Part shown: positions 54,518 to 63,328 of the stretch, in pieces
How the letters are laid out: each line of letters starts with the position of its first letter
How positions within the stretch are numbered: the first letter of the stretch is position 1
From: Ga0077527 sp945862135
GTDB taxonomy: Bacteria; Pseudomonadota; Gammaproteobacteria; Burkholderiales; SG8-41
NCBI GenBank assembly: GCA_964203275.1
Contig: CAXNMF010000003.1
Coordinates: forward strand, 124,001-188,000
Direction: 5' to 3'
Length of the DNA stretch: 64,000 nucleotides
Made by a program: the position numbers and the translations under genes
Notes under the pieces: generated by a model
The model's input: the letters and a program-made list of their open reading frames with translations, nothing else
The model's database searches: none
Told to the model about the DNA's origin: nothing

Positions 54518-56329
54518 ATGGCCACCGCCCAACCCTTGCAAACTCCCGCCCAGGGCGACCGTCAGCTCACGCTGGCCCAGGTTGTCACCGACCTGATTGC
54601 CGATAACCTGGTACCACGCGAGGAGGCTGAAAAGCTGGTAGCCAACCGCCGCTACAGCCGCAGCGACGCCCATCCACTGCTGGTCATCGCCGACCAGAAA
54701 TGGAAAGACCCGCGCAACCCGCGCAAGCTGCTGACGCTGGAAACACTCACCGAGTGGCTCGCCGAAAAATCCGCACTACCTTACCTGCATATCGATCCAT
54801 TCAAGATCGACTTCACCGCGGTGACCAAGGTGATGTCCAACGCTTACGCGGCGCGCTACAAGATCCTGCCCGTCGCCGTGACGACACGCGAAGCCACCAT
54901 CGCCACCGCTGAACCGTGGGTGCGCGGCTGGGAAGCCTCACTCAAACAGGTGCTGCGGCTGGACATCAAGCGCGTCATCGCGAACCCGGTCGACATCCAG
55001 GGCTACATCGTCGAGTTCTACAACCTCGCGCGTTCGGTCAAAGGCGCGAATGACAAGGACACTGGCGCTACCGCCGGCATCGCCAACTTCGAACAACTCG
55101 TCCAACTCGGCCGTAACGGCCAGCTCGACGCGAACGACCAGCATGTCGTGCACATCTGCGACTGGCTGTTCAACTACGCCTTCGAGCAGCGCGCCAGCGA
55201 CATCCACCTCGAACCGCGGCGCGAAGCCGGCAACGTGCGCTTCCGCATCGACGGCGCACTGCATCTCGTTTACCAGATCCCGACGCCGGTGATGGCGGCA
55301 ATGACCTCGCGCATCAAGATCCTCGGCCGCATGGACGTCGTCGAAAAACGCCGCCCGCAGGACGGACGCCTCAAAACCGTCAATCCCGAAGGGGCCGAGG
55401 TCGAACTGCGGCTGTCGACCATGCCCACCGCTTTCGGTGAAAAACTGGTGATGCGGATCTTCAGCCCGGAAAACCTGGTAAAGGATTACCGCGAGCTCGG
55501 CTTCTCCGACGATGAAGAAAAGAAGTGGGCTCAAATCACCAGTGCGCCACACGGCATCATCCTCGTCACCGGCCCTACCGGCTCAGGCAAGACCACGACG
55601 CTTTATTCAACACTGAAGCAACTGGCCAAACCCGACGTCAACGTCTGCACCGTTGAAGACCCGATCGAAATGGTCGAACCCAGCTTCAACCAGATGCAGG
55701 TGCAGTCTGCGATCGGCGTTGATTTTGCTGCCGGCATCCGAACACTGATGCGCCAGGACCCGGACATTGTCATGGTCGGCGAGATCCGCGACCTCGAAAC
55801 CGCGGAGATGGCGATCCAGGCCGCACTGACCGGTCACCTGGTGCTGTCCACGCTGCATACCAACGATGCACCGTCTGCGGTGACGCGCCTGCTCGACCTC
55901 GGCGTGCCGCCATACCTGCTGCAATCAACGCTGCTCGGCGTGATGGCGCAACGGCTGGTGCGCACGCTGTGTCCGCATTGCAAGGAAAAACACGACTACG
56001 ACGACGCCGTATGGGACGCGCTGGTCGCGCCGTGGAAAGCCACCAACCCGAAAGGCCAGACCTATATCAACAAGGGTTGCCTCGAATGCCGGATAACCGG
56101 CTATATGGGCCGCGTCGGCATTTATGAAATGATGCTGATGAACAACATGCTGCGCGACCACATCGTCGTCTCCACCGACCTCGACGCCTTCCGCGAAGCA
56201 GCCTTCAAGGAAGGCATGAAACCGCTGCGCATCAGCGGCGCGATGAAAATCGCCGCCGGCCTGACCACCATCGACGAAATCATGAAAGTCGCGCCGCCGC
56301 CCGCGGGCGACCGCCGCAAAACGCGCTGA
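54518..56329 (+). CDS. GspE/PilB-family secretion or pilus ATPase
   Basis: 603 residues from ATG 54518. An N-terminal MshEN-like part (D-L-I-A-D-N-L-V-P-R-E-E-A-E-K-L, then L-P-Y-L-H-I-D-P-F-K-I-D) is followed by the motor: S-D-I-H-L-E-P, Walker A G-P-T-G-S-G-K-T-T-T, Walker B D-P-D-I-V-M-V-G-E-I-R-D, the His box T-G-H-L-V-L-S-T-L-H-T-N-D and a zinc site of two C-x-x-C pairs (C-P-H-C, C-L-E-C). No other type II or pilus genes adjoin it, so partner system unknown. Confidence 0.92.
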   Translation: MATAQPLQTPAQGDRQLTLAQVVTDLIADNLVPREEAEKLVANRRYSRSDAHPLLVIADQKWKDPRNPRKLLTLETLTEWLAEKSALPYLHIDPFKIDFTAVTKVMSNAYAARYKILPVAVTTREATIATAEPWVRGWEASLKQVLRLDIKRVIANPVDIQGYIVEFYNLARSVKGANDKDTGATAGIANFEQLVQLGRNGQLDANDQHVVHICDWLFNYAFEQRASDIHLEPRREAGNVRFRIDGALHLVYQIPTPVMAAMTSRIKILGRMDVVEKRRPQDGRLKTVNPEGAEVELRLSTMPTAFGEKLVMRIFSPENLVKDYRELGFSDDEEKKWAQITSAPHGIILVTGPTGSGKTTTLYSTLKQLAKPDVNVCTVEDPIEMVEPSFNQMQVQSAIGVDFAAGIRTLMRQDPDIVMVGEIRDLETAEMAIQAALTGHLVLSTLHTNDAPSAVTRLLDLGVPPYLLQSTLLGVMAQRLVRTLCPHCKEKHDYDDAVWDALVAPWKATNPKGQTYINKGCLECRITGYMGRVGIYEMMLMNNMLRDHIVVSTDLDAFREAAFKEGMKPLRISGAMKIAAGLTTIDEIMKVAPPPAGDRRKTR

Positions 56330-56379
56330 CCGCAAGTATCGGGTCGCCACGCCGGAAACCAGGCCTTATTCTTGGCCGC

Positions 56380-57237
56380 ATGAGTCCTCCTGATCACCCC
56401 GCAAAGGATTACACGCGCATCGCTGATGCCATCGAATTCCTGCGCACACATGCAGCAGCACAGCCCGACCTCTCAGCCACCGCGCGCCATATCGGCCTCG
56501 CAGAACATCACTTCCAGCTGCTGTTCACCCGCTGGGCCGGCGTCAGTCCGAAACGTTTCCTACAATTCCTGACCGTCGAAGCCGCCAAGGGCCGCCTGGC
56601 GCAAGCGCGCAATACGCTGGATCTGTCCACCGACATCGGCCTTTCGGGCAGCGGCCGACTGCACGATCTTTTTGTCACGCTCGAAGCGCTGACGCCCGGC
56701 GAAGCGCGCGAGGGCGGCGCAGGTCTGGTCATCCGCTGGGGCATTCACGATACGCCGTTCGGCCACGCCGTCATAGGCATTACCGGACGCGGCGTCTGCG
56801 CGCTGCATTTTATCGATGACGATGCAATGGCCGAAACCCTGCTGCAGGCAACATGGCCCCATGCCGCATTGTGCCACGCGCCAGATGACACTGCAGAAAC
56901 GGCAAAACAGATATTCGTGCCCATCACACAAAAACCCCGGGCGCCGCTGGCCGTACTGGTCAAGGGCAGCAATTTCAAAATCCAGGTCTGGCGGGCACTG
57001 CTGGTCCTGCCCGCCGGTAGCGTCACAACCTACGGCGATATTGCCGGCGCCCTCGACGCACCGCGCGCTGCACGCGCCGTCGGTTCGGCCGTAGGCGCCA
57101 ACAATATCGCCTACCTGATCCCCTGCCACCGCGTCATTCGCGCATCGGGTGTGCTGACCGACTACCGCTGGGGCAATGTACGCAAGGCAGCGATGCTCGG
57201 ATGGGAAGCAGCACGATCAGAAGACCGGCAGCAGTAA
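56380..57237 (+). CDS. Ada-like protein: AraC-type HTH plus O6-alkylguanine-DNA alkyltransferase
   Basis: 285 residues. Residues about 10-105 are an AraC helix-turn-helix domain (F-T-R-W-A-G-V-S-P-K-R-F-L-Q-F). Residues about 195-280 are the alkyltransferase with acceptor Cys in I-P-C-H-R-V-I and the recognition block A-R-A-V-G-S-A-V-G-A-N. The N-terminal zinc methylphosphotriester domain of full Ada is missing, so it repairs O6-methylguanine but its self-activation switch must differ. Confidence 0.93.
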   Translation: MSPPDHPAKDYTRIADAIEFLRTHAAAQPDLSATARHIGLAEHHFQLLFTRWAGVSPKRFLQFLTVEAAKGRLAQARNTLDLSTDIGLSGSGRLHDLFVTLEALTPGEAREGGAGLVIRWGIHDTPFGHAVIGITGRGVCALHFIDDDAMAETLLQATWPHAALCHAPDDTAETAKQIFVPITQKPRAPLAVLVKGSNFKIQVWRALLVLPAGSVTTYGDIAGALDAPRAARAVGSAVGANNIAYLIPCHRVIRASGVLTDYRWGNVRKAAMLGWEAARSEDRQQ

Positions 57238-57274
57238 ACTACGCCGTCACCCACAACCGCTAGGCCTCAGCGTC

Positions 57275-57697
57275 GTGAAATCAACACTGCAAGCCGGACT
57301 CCAGTACAAGTTCAGTTACACCGTGCCGGAAAACAAAACCGTCCCGCACCTGTATCCGGAATCGGAATCCTTCCAACAGATGCCGCAGGTCCTCGCCACC
57401 GGCTTCATGGTCGGCCTGATGGAATGGGCCTGCATCGAGGCGATCAAACCCCACCTCGACTGGCCGCGCGAACAATCGCTGGGCACGCTGGTCAATTTTC
57501 CGCATCTGGCGGCAACCCCGCCGGGGCTGACCATCACCGTTGACGTCACCCTGGAGAAGGTCGATGGCCGGCGGCTGTTTTTTTCCGTAGTTGCGCATGA
57601 CGGCGTTGACCGCATCACCGAAGGCACCCATGAGCGGGTTGTCATAGACAAGCAAAAGTTCGTATCACGGATTGCCGGCAAAAAGCCGCGCACCTGA
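57275..57697 (+). CDS. hot-dog thioesterase, FlK-like
   Basis: 140 residues from GTG 57275; the frame is open from 57176 inside the preceding gene, but V-K-S-T-L-Q-A-G-L begins the conserved part. It matches FlK-type fluoroacetyl-CoA thioesterases in V-P-E-N-K-T-V-P-H-L-Y, V-L-A-T-G-F-M-V-G-L-M-E-W-A-C, G-T-L-V-N-F-P-H-L-A-A-T-P-P-G and H-E-R-V-V-I-D. Most relatives outside Streptomyces have unknown acyl-CoA substrates, so fluoroacetate resistance is not implied. Confidence 0.85.
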   Translation: MKSTLQAGLQYKFSYTVPENKTVPHLYPESESFQQMPQVLATGFMVGLMEWACIEAIKPHLDWPREQSLGTLVNFPHLAATPPGLTITVDVTLEKVDGRRLFFSVVAHDGVDRITEGTHERVVIDKQKFVSRIAGKKPRT

Positions 57698-57803
57698 ATC
57701 CCCACTTTTTGACGGGGTTTCCGGACGATAAAACACGGGTTAACATGCCCGCGTTTCGCGAATTTTCTTGTCGTATTCAATGTCGTACCAAGGGAGAACA
57801 ATA

Positions 57804-58610
57804 ATGAACATGCAGAACATCATGGACACCATCATCGCCACGCTGACCACGCTGGGCCTGAAGATTCTCGGCGCCATCGCCGTCTGGATCATCGGCCGCT
57901 GGCTGATCGGCGTTGCCGTACGACTGGTGTCGGCCGCGCTGACCAAACAAAAAGTCGATCCGACGCTGCTGCGCTACATCGGCAATATCGTCAGCGTCGC
58001 GCTGAACATCGTCCTCGTTGTCGCCATCCTCGGCTACTTCGGTGTTGAAACCACGTCGTTCGCCGCACTGGTTGCCGCGATGGGCATCGCGATCGGCGCC
58101 GCCTGGGGCGGATTGCTGGCCAACTTCGCCGCCGGCGCCTTCCTCGTCACGCTGCGTCCGTTCAAGGTCGGCGATTACATCAAGGCCGGCGGCGTCGAAG
58201 GCACGGTGATGGAAATCGGCCTTTTCGGCACCGCGATCAACAGCCCGGACAACGTGCTCAACATCGTCGGCAACAACAAGATTTTTTCCGACACCATCCA
58301 GAATTTCTCGACCAACCCGTACCGTCGCGTTGACCGTACTGCGCAACTGGCACACGGCGTCAACGTGCATGATGCGATCAAGCGGTTGAAGGAATCGCTG
58401 GCGAAAATACCCAATGTCTCGACCACGCCGGCGCCCGATGTCGAAGTGATCGATTTCACGCCGCTGGGTCCGGTGCTGGCCGTGCGTCCGTACACCCATA
58501 CCAGCCACTACTGGCAGGTGTACTTCGACACCAACAAGGCGATCACCGATACTTTCGGCGCAGCAGCCTACCCGGTGCCGGAAGCACACTACCACATCAA
58601 CCGCGCCTGA
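57804..58610 (+). CDS. mscS: small-conductance mechanosensitive channel (MscS family)
   Basis: 268 residues from ATG 57804, close to E. coli MscS (286). Three membrane helices, the pore helix A-A-M-G-I-A-I-G-A-A-W-G-G-L-L-A-N-F-A-A-G, then F-K-V-G-D-Y-I and the beta domain G-T-V-M-E-I-G-L-F-G-T follow. It opens on membrane tension to release solutes after osmotic downshift. The next gene begins 4 bp after its stop. Confidence 0.95.
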   Translation: MNMQNIMDTIIATLTTLGLKILGAIAVWIIGRWLIGVAVRLVSAALTKQKVDPTLLRYIGNIVSVALNIVLVVAILGYFGVETTSFAALVAAMGIAIGAAWGGLLANFAAGAFLVTLRPFKVGDYIKAGGVEGTVMEIGLFGTAINSPDNVLNIVGNNKIFSDTIQNFSTNPYRRVDRTAQLAHGVNVHDAIKRLKESLAKIPNVSTTPAPDVEVIDFTPLGPVLAVRPYTHTSHYWQVYFDTNKAITDTFGAAAYPVPEAHYHINRA

Positions 58611-58614
58611 CCGG

Positions 58615-59049
58615 ATGATGAAGCAGCTATTGCTCGCACTCGCAGCCGGCCTGCTGTTCGCCGGTTGCGCGCAGACTGATCAGCCGAAATCACAGGCGCG
58701 GCTGATCGAGACTTACTGGAAAGCCGTCGAACTCGAGGGCAAACCGGTCGAGGTCAAAGCGGGCACGCGCGAACCACATATGGTGTTGCGCGCCGAGAAA
58801 AATGCAGTCAATGGTTTTTCCGGTTGCAACACCTTCCGCGGCGCCTATGAAGTCAGCGGGAACAGCCTGCGCTTCAAAAACATGGCCTCGACGCTGATGG
58901 CCTGCCTTCCAGCCAGCAGCGATACCGAAAGAAACTTCCTTTCGGCGATCAAGTCCGCAAGCACGCAACACATCACTGGAGAAACACTGGAACTGCGCGA
59001 CCAGGACGGCAAGGTCCGCGCACGTTTCGAATCGCGCTATTTGAAGTAA
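58615..59049 (+). CDS. META-domain (HslJ-like) lipoprotein
   Basis: 144 residues. Lipobox L-F-A-G-C at residues 14-18, then a META domain with E-T-Y-W-K-A-V-E-L-E-G-K-P, V-N-G-F-S-G-C-N-T-F-R-G-A-Y and M-A-C-L-P-A-S-S-D-T-E-R-N-F-L. The paired cysteines are typical of HslJ-like proteins, which are heat-shock and novobiocin-related outer-membrane lipoproteins in E. coli. It probably shares a transcript with mscS. Confidence 0.88.
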   Translation: MMKQLLLALAAGLLFAGCAQTDQPKSQARLIETYWKAVELEGKPVEVKAGTREPHMVLRAEKNAVNGFSGCNTFRGAYEVSGNSLRFKNMASTLMACLPASSDTERNFLSAIKSASTQHITGETLELRDQDGKVRARFESRYLK

Positions 59050-59097
59050 GGCTTCCCCGAAGGCAGCAAGCGGATCACTGCACCTGCAAACAAAGGC

Positions 59098-60534
59098 TCA
59101 CTGCCCATCCACCGTCAGCATCGCCATGAACCGCGCCAGCGGCGTGCTGCGCAGCTTCTCCGGTTCGGCAAACAGCTTGTGAAGCGCAGACAGCCGTACC
59201 GCACCCAGCACCGGACCGGCCAGGGTTTCAAATTTCTGCGCCAGCAACAAGCCGCCCGGATCGCCCTGCCGCGGATCGCCCGCAGGAAACAAGGCCTCGA
59301 CGTACTCCGTGACCTTACCGTCGGAAAATTCAACCTCGACGGCATTGGCACAGCTTTGTACTTCCGGGTTGTGATGACCACGGCTGTACTTCGCCTCTTC
59401 GATCAGCCGCACCTTCGCGCGCAGCTTTTCCAGTTGCGGATGCGCCGCCGCCTCGTCGGTGTAATGCCAGTTGGAAATACGACCGTAGATCAGCCCTGCT
59501 GCGACCATGTATTGCAGGCAATGATCGCGCGCCTCTGCATTCGGCAACGGACCGACCACATTGATGCGGCGCATCGCCTCGTCATGGGTATAGACGCGCA
59601 CCTCCTTGACTTCCGCAAGATACGGCGCCACTTTTGAATGCAGGCGCAACGCCGCTTCGATTGCCGTGGTGCCGTTGCGTTGCCCCGGCACCAGTTTGAG
59701 AATGGTGCTTTCAACAAGAATACGGTCGATCAGCACGCGGTCCAGTTTCGGCGGAATGCCATGCAGCCGTGACGGCGTCAGGCCCCAAGGCGCGACACCG
59801 ATGGCCGTCGGACACGCCGGCTCGCCGCTGACACCGAGTTGCGCGAACCACAGACCGCGGCAGGCCGCATCCGCAGCGGCCCAGGCCTTGCGCGGCCCGA
59901 TATTCGGCGCATGGCGGTAAACCGGCGAACTCTGCCCGTCGACCCAGGCATGTGACAGCGCAGAGAACACCGCATCGCGATTGCCGCCGAGGATGTGCGC
60001 CGCGACACCGGCGGTGGCGATCTTCGCGCAAAACACGTTGTCGAGCGCATTGGTCGAACTGTCAAAGCGGTTGGCTTCGACCAGTCCGCCGTGGATTTCG
60101 TAGACCTGGATCAGCCAGCGCAATACGTCGCCCACCGTCACCGCCGTGCCGGCGCGGTCGCGCATTGCCGCCGCCACGATGATGGCTCCTACGTTATCCG
60201 AGGGGTGGCTGCCCCAGAAAGTGGTGTCGCTGAAATCCAGCCAACGGATCAGCGTGCCCAAGGCAAAGGCCGCGCGCTGCGGGTCCAGCACCAGATGTGT
60301 TGCCGGCACCGGAATACCCGACGTATTCGGACACTGCGCGACCAGCGTATCGAGCACACGTTTGCAGCCGGCATCATGCGCGGCGCCAAAGGCACAGGCC
60401 AGCGCATCGACCAGCCGCGTCTGTGCGGCATCAACAGCATGCGCCGACGGAATCAGCTCATGCGATGCATAGTCGGCCAGCATCTGCAGCATCACATCCT
60501 GGCGATGCGGCTGGCTTGCTGGTTTGACGGTCAT
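59098..60534 (-). CDS. MmgE/PrpD-family protein 2 (2-methylcitrate dehydratase-like)
   Basis: 478 residues from ATG 60534; the frame runs to 60600 but that part overlaps the upstream gene. Blocks W-L-D-F-S-D-T-T-F-W-G-S-H-P-S-D-N (active-site region), G-P-R-K-A-W-A-A-A-D-A, and K-V-T-E-Y-V-E-A-L-F-P-A-G-D-P are those of PrpD. The F-x-G-S-x-P-S-D-N form is closer to true PrpD than that of the gene at 49.5 kb. Other methylcitrate-cycle genes are not adjacent, so the substrate is not certain. Last gene of the minus-strand run from 63233. Confidence 0.88.
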   Translation of the reverse strand: MTVKPASQPHRQDVMLQMLADYASHELIPSAHAVDAAQTRLVDALACAFGAAHDAGCKRVLDTLVAQCPNTSGIPVPATHLVLDPQRAAFALGTLIRWLDFSDTTFWGSHPSDNVGAIIVAAAMRDRAGTAVTVGDVLRWLIQVYEIHGGLVEANRFDSSTNALDNVFCAKIATAGVAAHILGGNRDAVFSALSHAWVDGQSSPVYRHAPNIGPRKAWAAADAACRGLWFAQLGVSGEPACPTAIGVAPWGLTPSRLHGIPPKLDRVLIDRILVESTILKLVPGQRNGTTAIEAALRLHSKVAPYLAEVKEVRVYTHDEAMRRINVVGPLPNAEARDHCLQYMVAAGLIYGRISNWHYTDEAAAHPQLEKLRAKVRLIEEAKYSRGHHNPEVQSCANAVEVEFSDGKVTEYVEALFPAGDPRQGDPGGLLLAQKFETLAGPVLGAVRLSALHKLFAEPEKLRSTPLARFMAMLTVDGQ

Positions 60535-60556
60535 AGGTTTGTCCTGGTGTGCGCGA

Positions 60557-61738
60557 CTAATGCGCCCGGCTGAGCAAGCGCATGCCGCGCTCAAGACCAT
60601 CCAGCGTCAGCGGAAACATGCGTCCGCCCATCAGCTCGCGGGTGATGCCGATCGACTCATGATAGTTCCATACCGCTTCGGGCTGGGGATTGAGCCAGAT
60701 CGCATTCGAATACACCTGCAGCGCGCGCTGCAGCCACACCGCGCCCGCTTCTTCGTTGCTATGTTCGACGCTGCCGCCGGGATAGGTGATCTCGTACGGG
60801 CTCATCGTCGCGTCGCCGATAAAAATCACTTTGTAATCATGTGGATACGTATGGAACACATCCCAGGTCGCGATGCGTTCGGTGGCACGACGGCGGTTGT
60901 CTTTCCACACCCGCTCATATAGAAAGTTGTGGAAGTAGAAATATTCGAGGTGCTTGAACTCGGTGCGCGTCGCCGAGAACAGCTGCTCGCAGACGCGGAT
61001 GTGGTCATCCATCGATCCGCCGATATCAAAAAACAGCAGCACCTTCACCGCGTTGTGCCGCTCCGGCACCATTTTCAGATCCAGCCAGCCGGCGTTTTTT
61101 GCCGTCGAGCGGATGGTGTCATCCATGTCGAGGATTTCCGGCGCACCGGTGCGCGCGAACTTGCGCAGCTTGCGCAGCGCCACCTTGATGTTGCGCGTAC
61201 CGAGTTCGACACTGTCATCCAGATTCTTGAACTCGCGCTGGTCCCACACTTTCACCGCACGGCGGTTGCGTGATTCATGCTGGCCGATGCGCACGCCTTC
61301 CGGGTTGTAGCCGTAAGCGCCGAAGGGGCTGGTGCCTCCCGTGCCGATCCATTTGCTGCCGCCCTGATGACGCCCCTTCTGTTCCTCAAGACGTTTTTTC
61401 AGCGTCTCCATCAGCTTTTCCCAGCCGCCCAGCGACTCGATCAGCTTCTTTTCCTCATCGCTGAGATTCTTTTCGACCAGCTTGCGCAACCAGTCTTCAG
61501 GAATGACTGCTGCCGCCGCATCGATACCGACAATGCCCTTGAAATACGCCGCGAATACCAAGTCATAACGATCAAAGAATTTTTCATCCTTGACCAGACA
61601 GGTGCGCGCCAGGTGATAAAACTCTTCGACGCTGCCGAAAGCGACCTGCTTCTCCAAGGCCTCGATTAGCATCAAGAACTCCTTGATCGAGACTGGCACA
61701 CCGCCTTGACGGAGCTTCAGGAAAAATTCAATGAGCAT
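60557..61738 (-). CDS. VWA-domain protein, CoxE-like
   Basis: 393 residues. The C-terminal half is a von Willebrand A domain with a modified MIDAS, F-F-D-I-G-G-S-M-D-D-H (D-x-G-x-S), and I-F-I-G-D-A-T-M-S-P-Y. The N-terminal half is helical (M-L-I-E-F-F-L-K-L-R-Q-G-G-V-P-V-S-I-K-E-F), the standard CoxE start. CoxE works with the CoxD AAA+ protein in maturing the Cu-S-Mo site of aerobic CO dehydrogenase; relatives serve other systems. It directly follows a CoxD-like gene. Confidence 0.88.
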   Translation of the reverse strand: MLIEFFLKLRQGGVPVSIKEFLMLIEALEKQVAFGSVEEFYHLARTCLVKDEKFFDRYDLVFAAYFKGIVGIDAAAAVIPEDWLRKLVEKNLSDEEKKLIESLGGWEKLMETLKKRLEEQKGRHQGGSKWIGTGGTSPFGAYGYNPEGVRIGQHESRNRRAVKVWDQREFKNLDDSVELGTRNIKVALRKLRKFARTGAPEILDMDDTIRSTAKNAGWLDLKMVPERHNAVKVLLFFDIGGSMDDHIRVCEQLFSATRTEFKHLEYFYFHNFLYERVWKDNRRRATERIATWDVFHTYPHDYKVIFIGDATMSPYEITYPGGSVEHSNEEAGAVWLQRALQVYSNAIWLNPQPEAVWNYHESIGITRELMGGRMFPLTLDGLERGMRLLSRAH

Positions 61739-61767
61739 TGAGAACGGTGGATCGTGGCTGGTGGCGA

Positions 61768-62613
61768 TTATGATTTGCGTCGAGACATAAACACCAGCCG
61801 CTCGAACAGATGCACATCCTGCTCATTCTTGATCAACGCCCCGTGCAGCGGCGGCACGATCTTGTGCGTGTCCTGGCTGTGCAGCGCTTCCGGCGGGATG
61901 TCTTCGGCCATCAGCAGCTTCAGCCAGTCGAGCAGTTCGGAGGTGGTCGGTTTTTTCTTCAGGCCCGGTACTTCACGGATTTCGAAAAAGGCATTGAGCG
62001 CCTGCGACAGCAGCTGTTTCTTGATGCCGGGAAAATGCACTTCGACGATCTGCGCCATGGTGTCGGCGTCAGGGAAACGGATGTAATGGAAAAAGCAGCG
62101 GCGCAGAAAGGCGTCGGGCAGTTCTTTCTCGTTGTTGCTAGTGATGATCACCAGCGGCCGATGCTTGGCCTTGATCAGCTGCTGGGTCTCGTAGACATAA
62201 AACTCCATGCGGTCGAGTTCACGCAGCAGGTCGTTCGGGAATTCGATGTCGGCCTTGTCCACTTCATCGATCAGCAGTACCGAAGGTTCATCCGCGGAAA
62301 ACGCCTTCCACAACATGCCCTGCACGATGTAGTTGCCGATGTCCTTGACCTTCGGGTCACCCAGTTGCGAATCGCGCAGCCGTGATACCGCGTCGTATTC
62401 ATAAAGGCCGTTCTGCGCCTTGGTTGTCGACTTGACGTGCCATTCGTATAAAGGACGGCCCAGCGCCTTCGCCACTTCCAGCGCCAGCATGGTCTTGCCA
62501 GTGCCGGGTTCGCCCTTGATCAGCAGCGGGCGCTCCAGCGCCAGCGCGGCATTCACAGCCATCATCAGATCGTCGGTGGCGACATAGTTTTCGGTGCCGG
62601 TGAAACGTGACAT
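61768..62613 (-). CDS. MoxR/CoxD-type AAA+ ATPase
   Basis: 281 residues. Walker A G-E-P-G-T-G-K-T-M near residue 36, Walker B V-L-L-I-D-E-V-D-K-A-D, sensor I-T-S-N-N-E-K-E-L-P-D-A-F-L-R-R-C are complete. It belongs to the MoxR branch that pairs with VWA proteins for cofactor insertion or complex assembly. It lies 29 bp upstream of the CoxE-like gene, with a MocA-like gene before it, which fits a molybdenum hydroxylase maturation set. Confidence 0.92.
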   Translation of the reverse strand: MSRFTGTENYVATDDLMMAVNAALALERPLLIKGEPGTGKTMLALEVAKALGRPLYEWHVKSTTKAQNGLYEYDAVSRLRDSQLGDPKVKDIGNYIVQGMLWKAFSADEPSVLLIDEVDKADIEFPNDLLRELDRMEFYVYETQQLIKAKHRPLVIITSNNEKELPDAFLRRCFFHYIRFPDADTMAQIVEVHFPGIKKQLLSQALNAFFEIREVPGLKKKPTTSELLDWLKLLMAEDIPPEALHSQDTHKIVPPLHGALIKNEQDVHLFERLVFMSRRKS

Positions 62614-62621
62614 TATTTTTC

Positions 62622-62640
62622 CTTTAAAATCAATTACTTA
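62622..62640 (+). repeat. A+T-rich intergenic motif, IHF-like (copy 4)
   Basis: CTTTAAAATCAATTACTTA lies between the MocA-like and MoxR-like genes. It contains a perfect WATCAANNNNTTR and differs by one base from 28269-28287. Confidence 0.45.
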
Positions 62641-62645
62641 ATTAA

Positions 62646-63233
62646 TCATGCCGTGCGCAGCAAATCGGTGCGGCGGTCGATGTCGAGCAAGATGCCGGGA
62701 TCATCACACTCCACCAGTCTCACCATCGCCTGATTGCGCTGAACGATGGCGCGCGCGCCGCTGTCACCGGAGAGCAATTGCAGTTCATGCAGAAACCGGC
62801 GGCCGAACGCGACGGGATGGCCACGGTCACCCTGATACGAAGGCGCCACAATGTCGGCACCCGCCATCAGCACCTGCGCGACACGGGCTATCGTTTCCGG
62901 ACGAATGCGCGGCATGTCCGCCAGCGCGACGATCCAACCCGCAGCATCACGCGACTGCGCCACACCATGCGCGAGGCTGATGCCCATGCCCTGCGCCGCA
63001 TCCGGACACACGGTCACCGTGCAGCCTTCCTGCTCCAGCAACTCGCGCAGCGGAAAATCACCGGGACGGATCACCGCGGTGACATCCAGTCCGGCGCTGA
63101 TCAGATTGCGCGCCGCATGCGCAGCAATCGCCGCACCGTCATCCAGCGGGTGCAACAACTTGCCGCCGCCGAAACGCGAACCCGCGCCGGCGGCCAGCAG
63201 TATTGCCATGGGAAGTTTTTCAGAGCCGGCCAT
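62646..63233 (-). CDS. nucleotidyltransferase of the MocA type (molybdenum cofactor cytidylyltransferase-like)
   Basis: 195 residues from ATG 63233; the longer frame to 63281 is A+T-poor and unsupported. N-terminal nucleotide-binding L-L-A-A-G-A-G-S-R-F-G-G-G-K-L, then A-D-M-P-R-I-R-P-E-T and P-S-Y-Q-G-D-R-G-H-P-V-A-F-G-R-R identify the MocA/MobA-like group. MocA links CTP to molybdopterin for xanthine-dehydrogenase/CO-dehydrogenase enzymes. Together with the CoxD- and CoxE-like genes it forms a maturation operon; no structural molybdenum enzyme is in the window. Confidence 0.88.
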   Translation of the reverse strand: MAGSEKLPMAILLAAGAGSRFGGGKLLHPLDDGAAIAAHAARNLISAGLDVTAVIRPGDFPLRELLEQEGCTVTVCPDAAQGMGISLAHGVAQSRDAAGWIVALADMPRIRPETIARVAQVLMAGADIVAPSYQGDRGHPVAFGRRFLHELQLLSGDSGARAIVQRNQAMVRLVECDDPGILLDIDRRTDLLRTA

Positions 63234-63328
63234 GCCCGTGATTATAATGGCCCACCCTTGGCGACTGCGTGAAAAGTCCACGTTGGGTTCGCCGGTTTCA
63301 TCCCATAAAACAGAGGCCTGCCCGCGCC

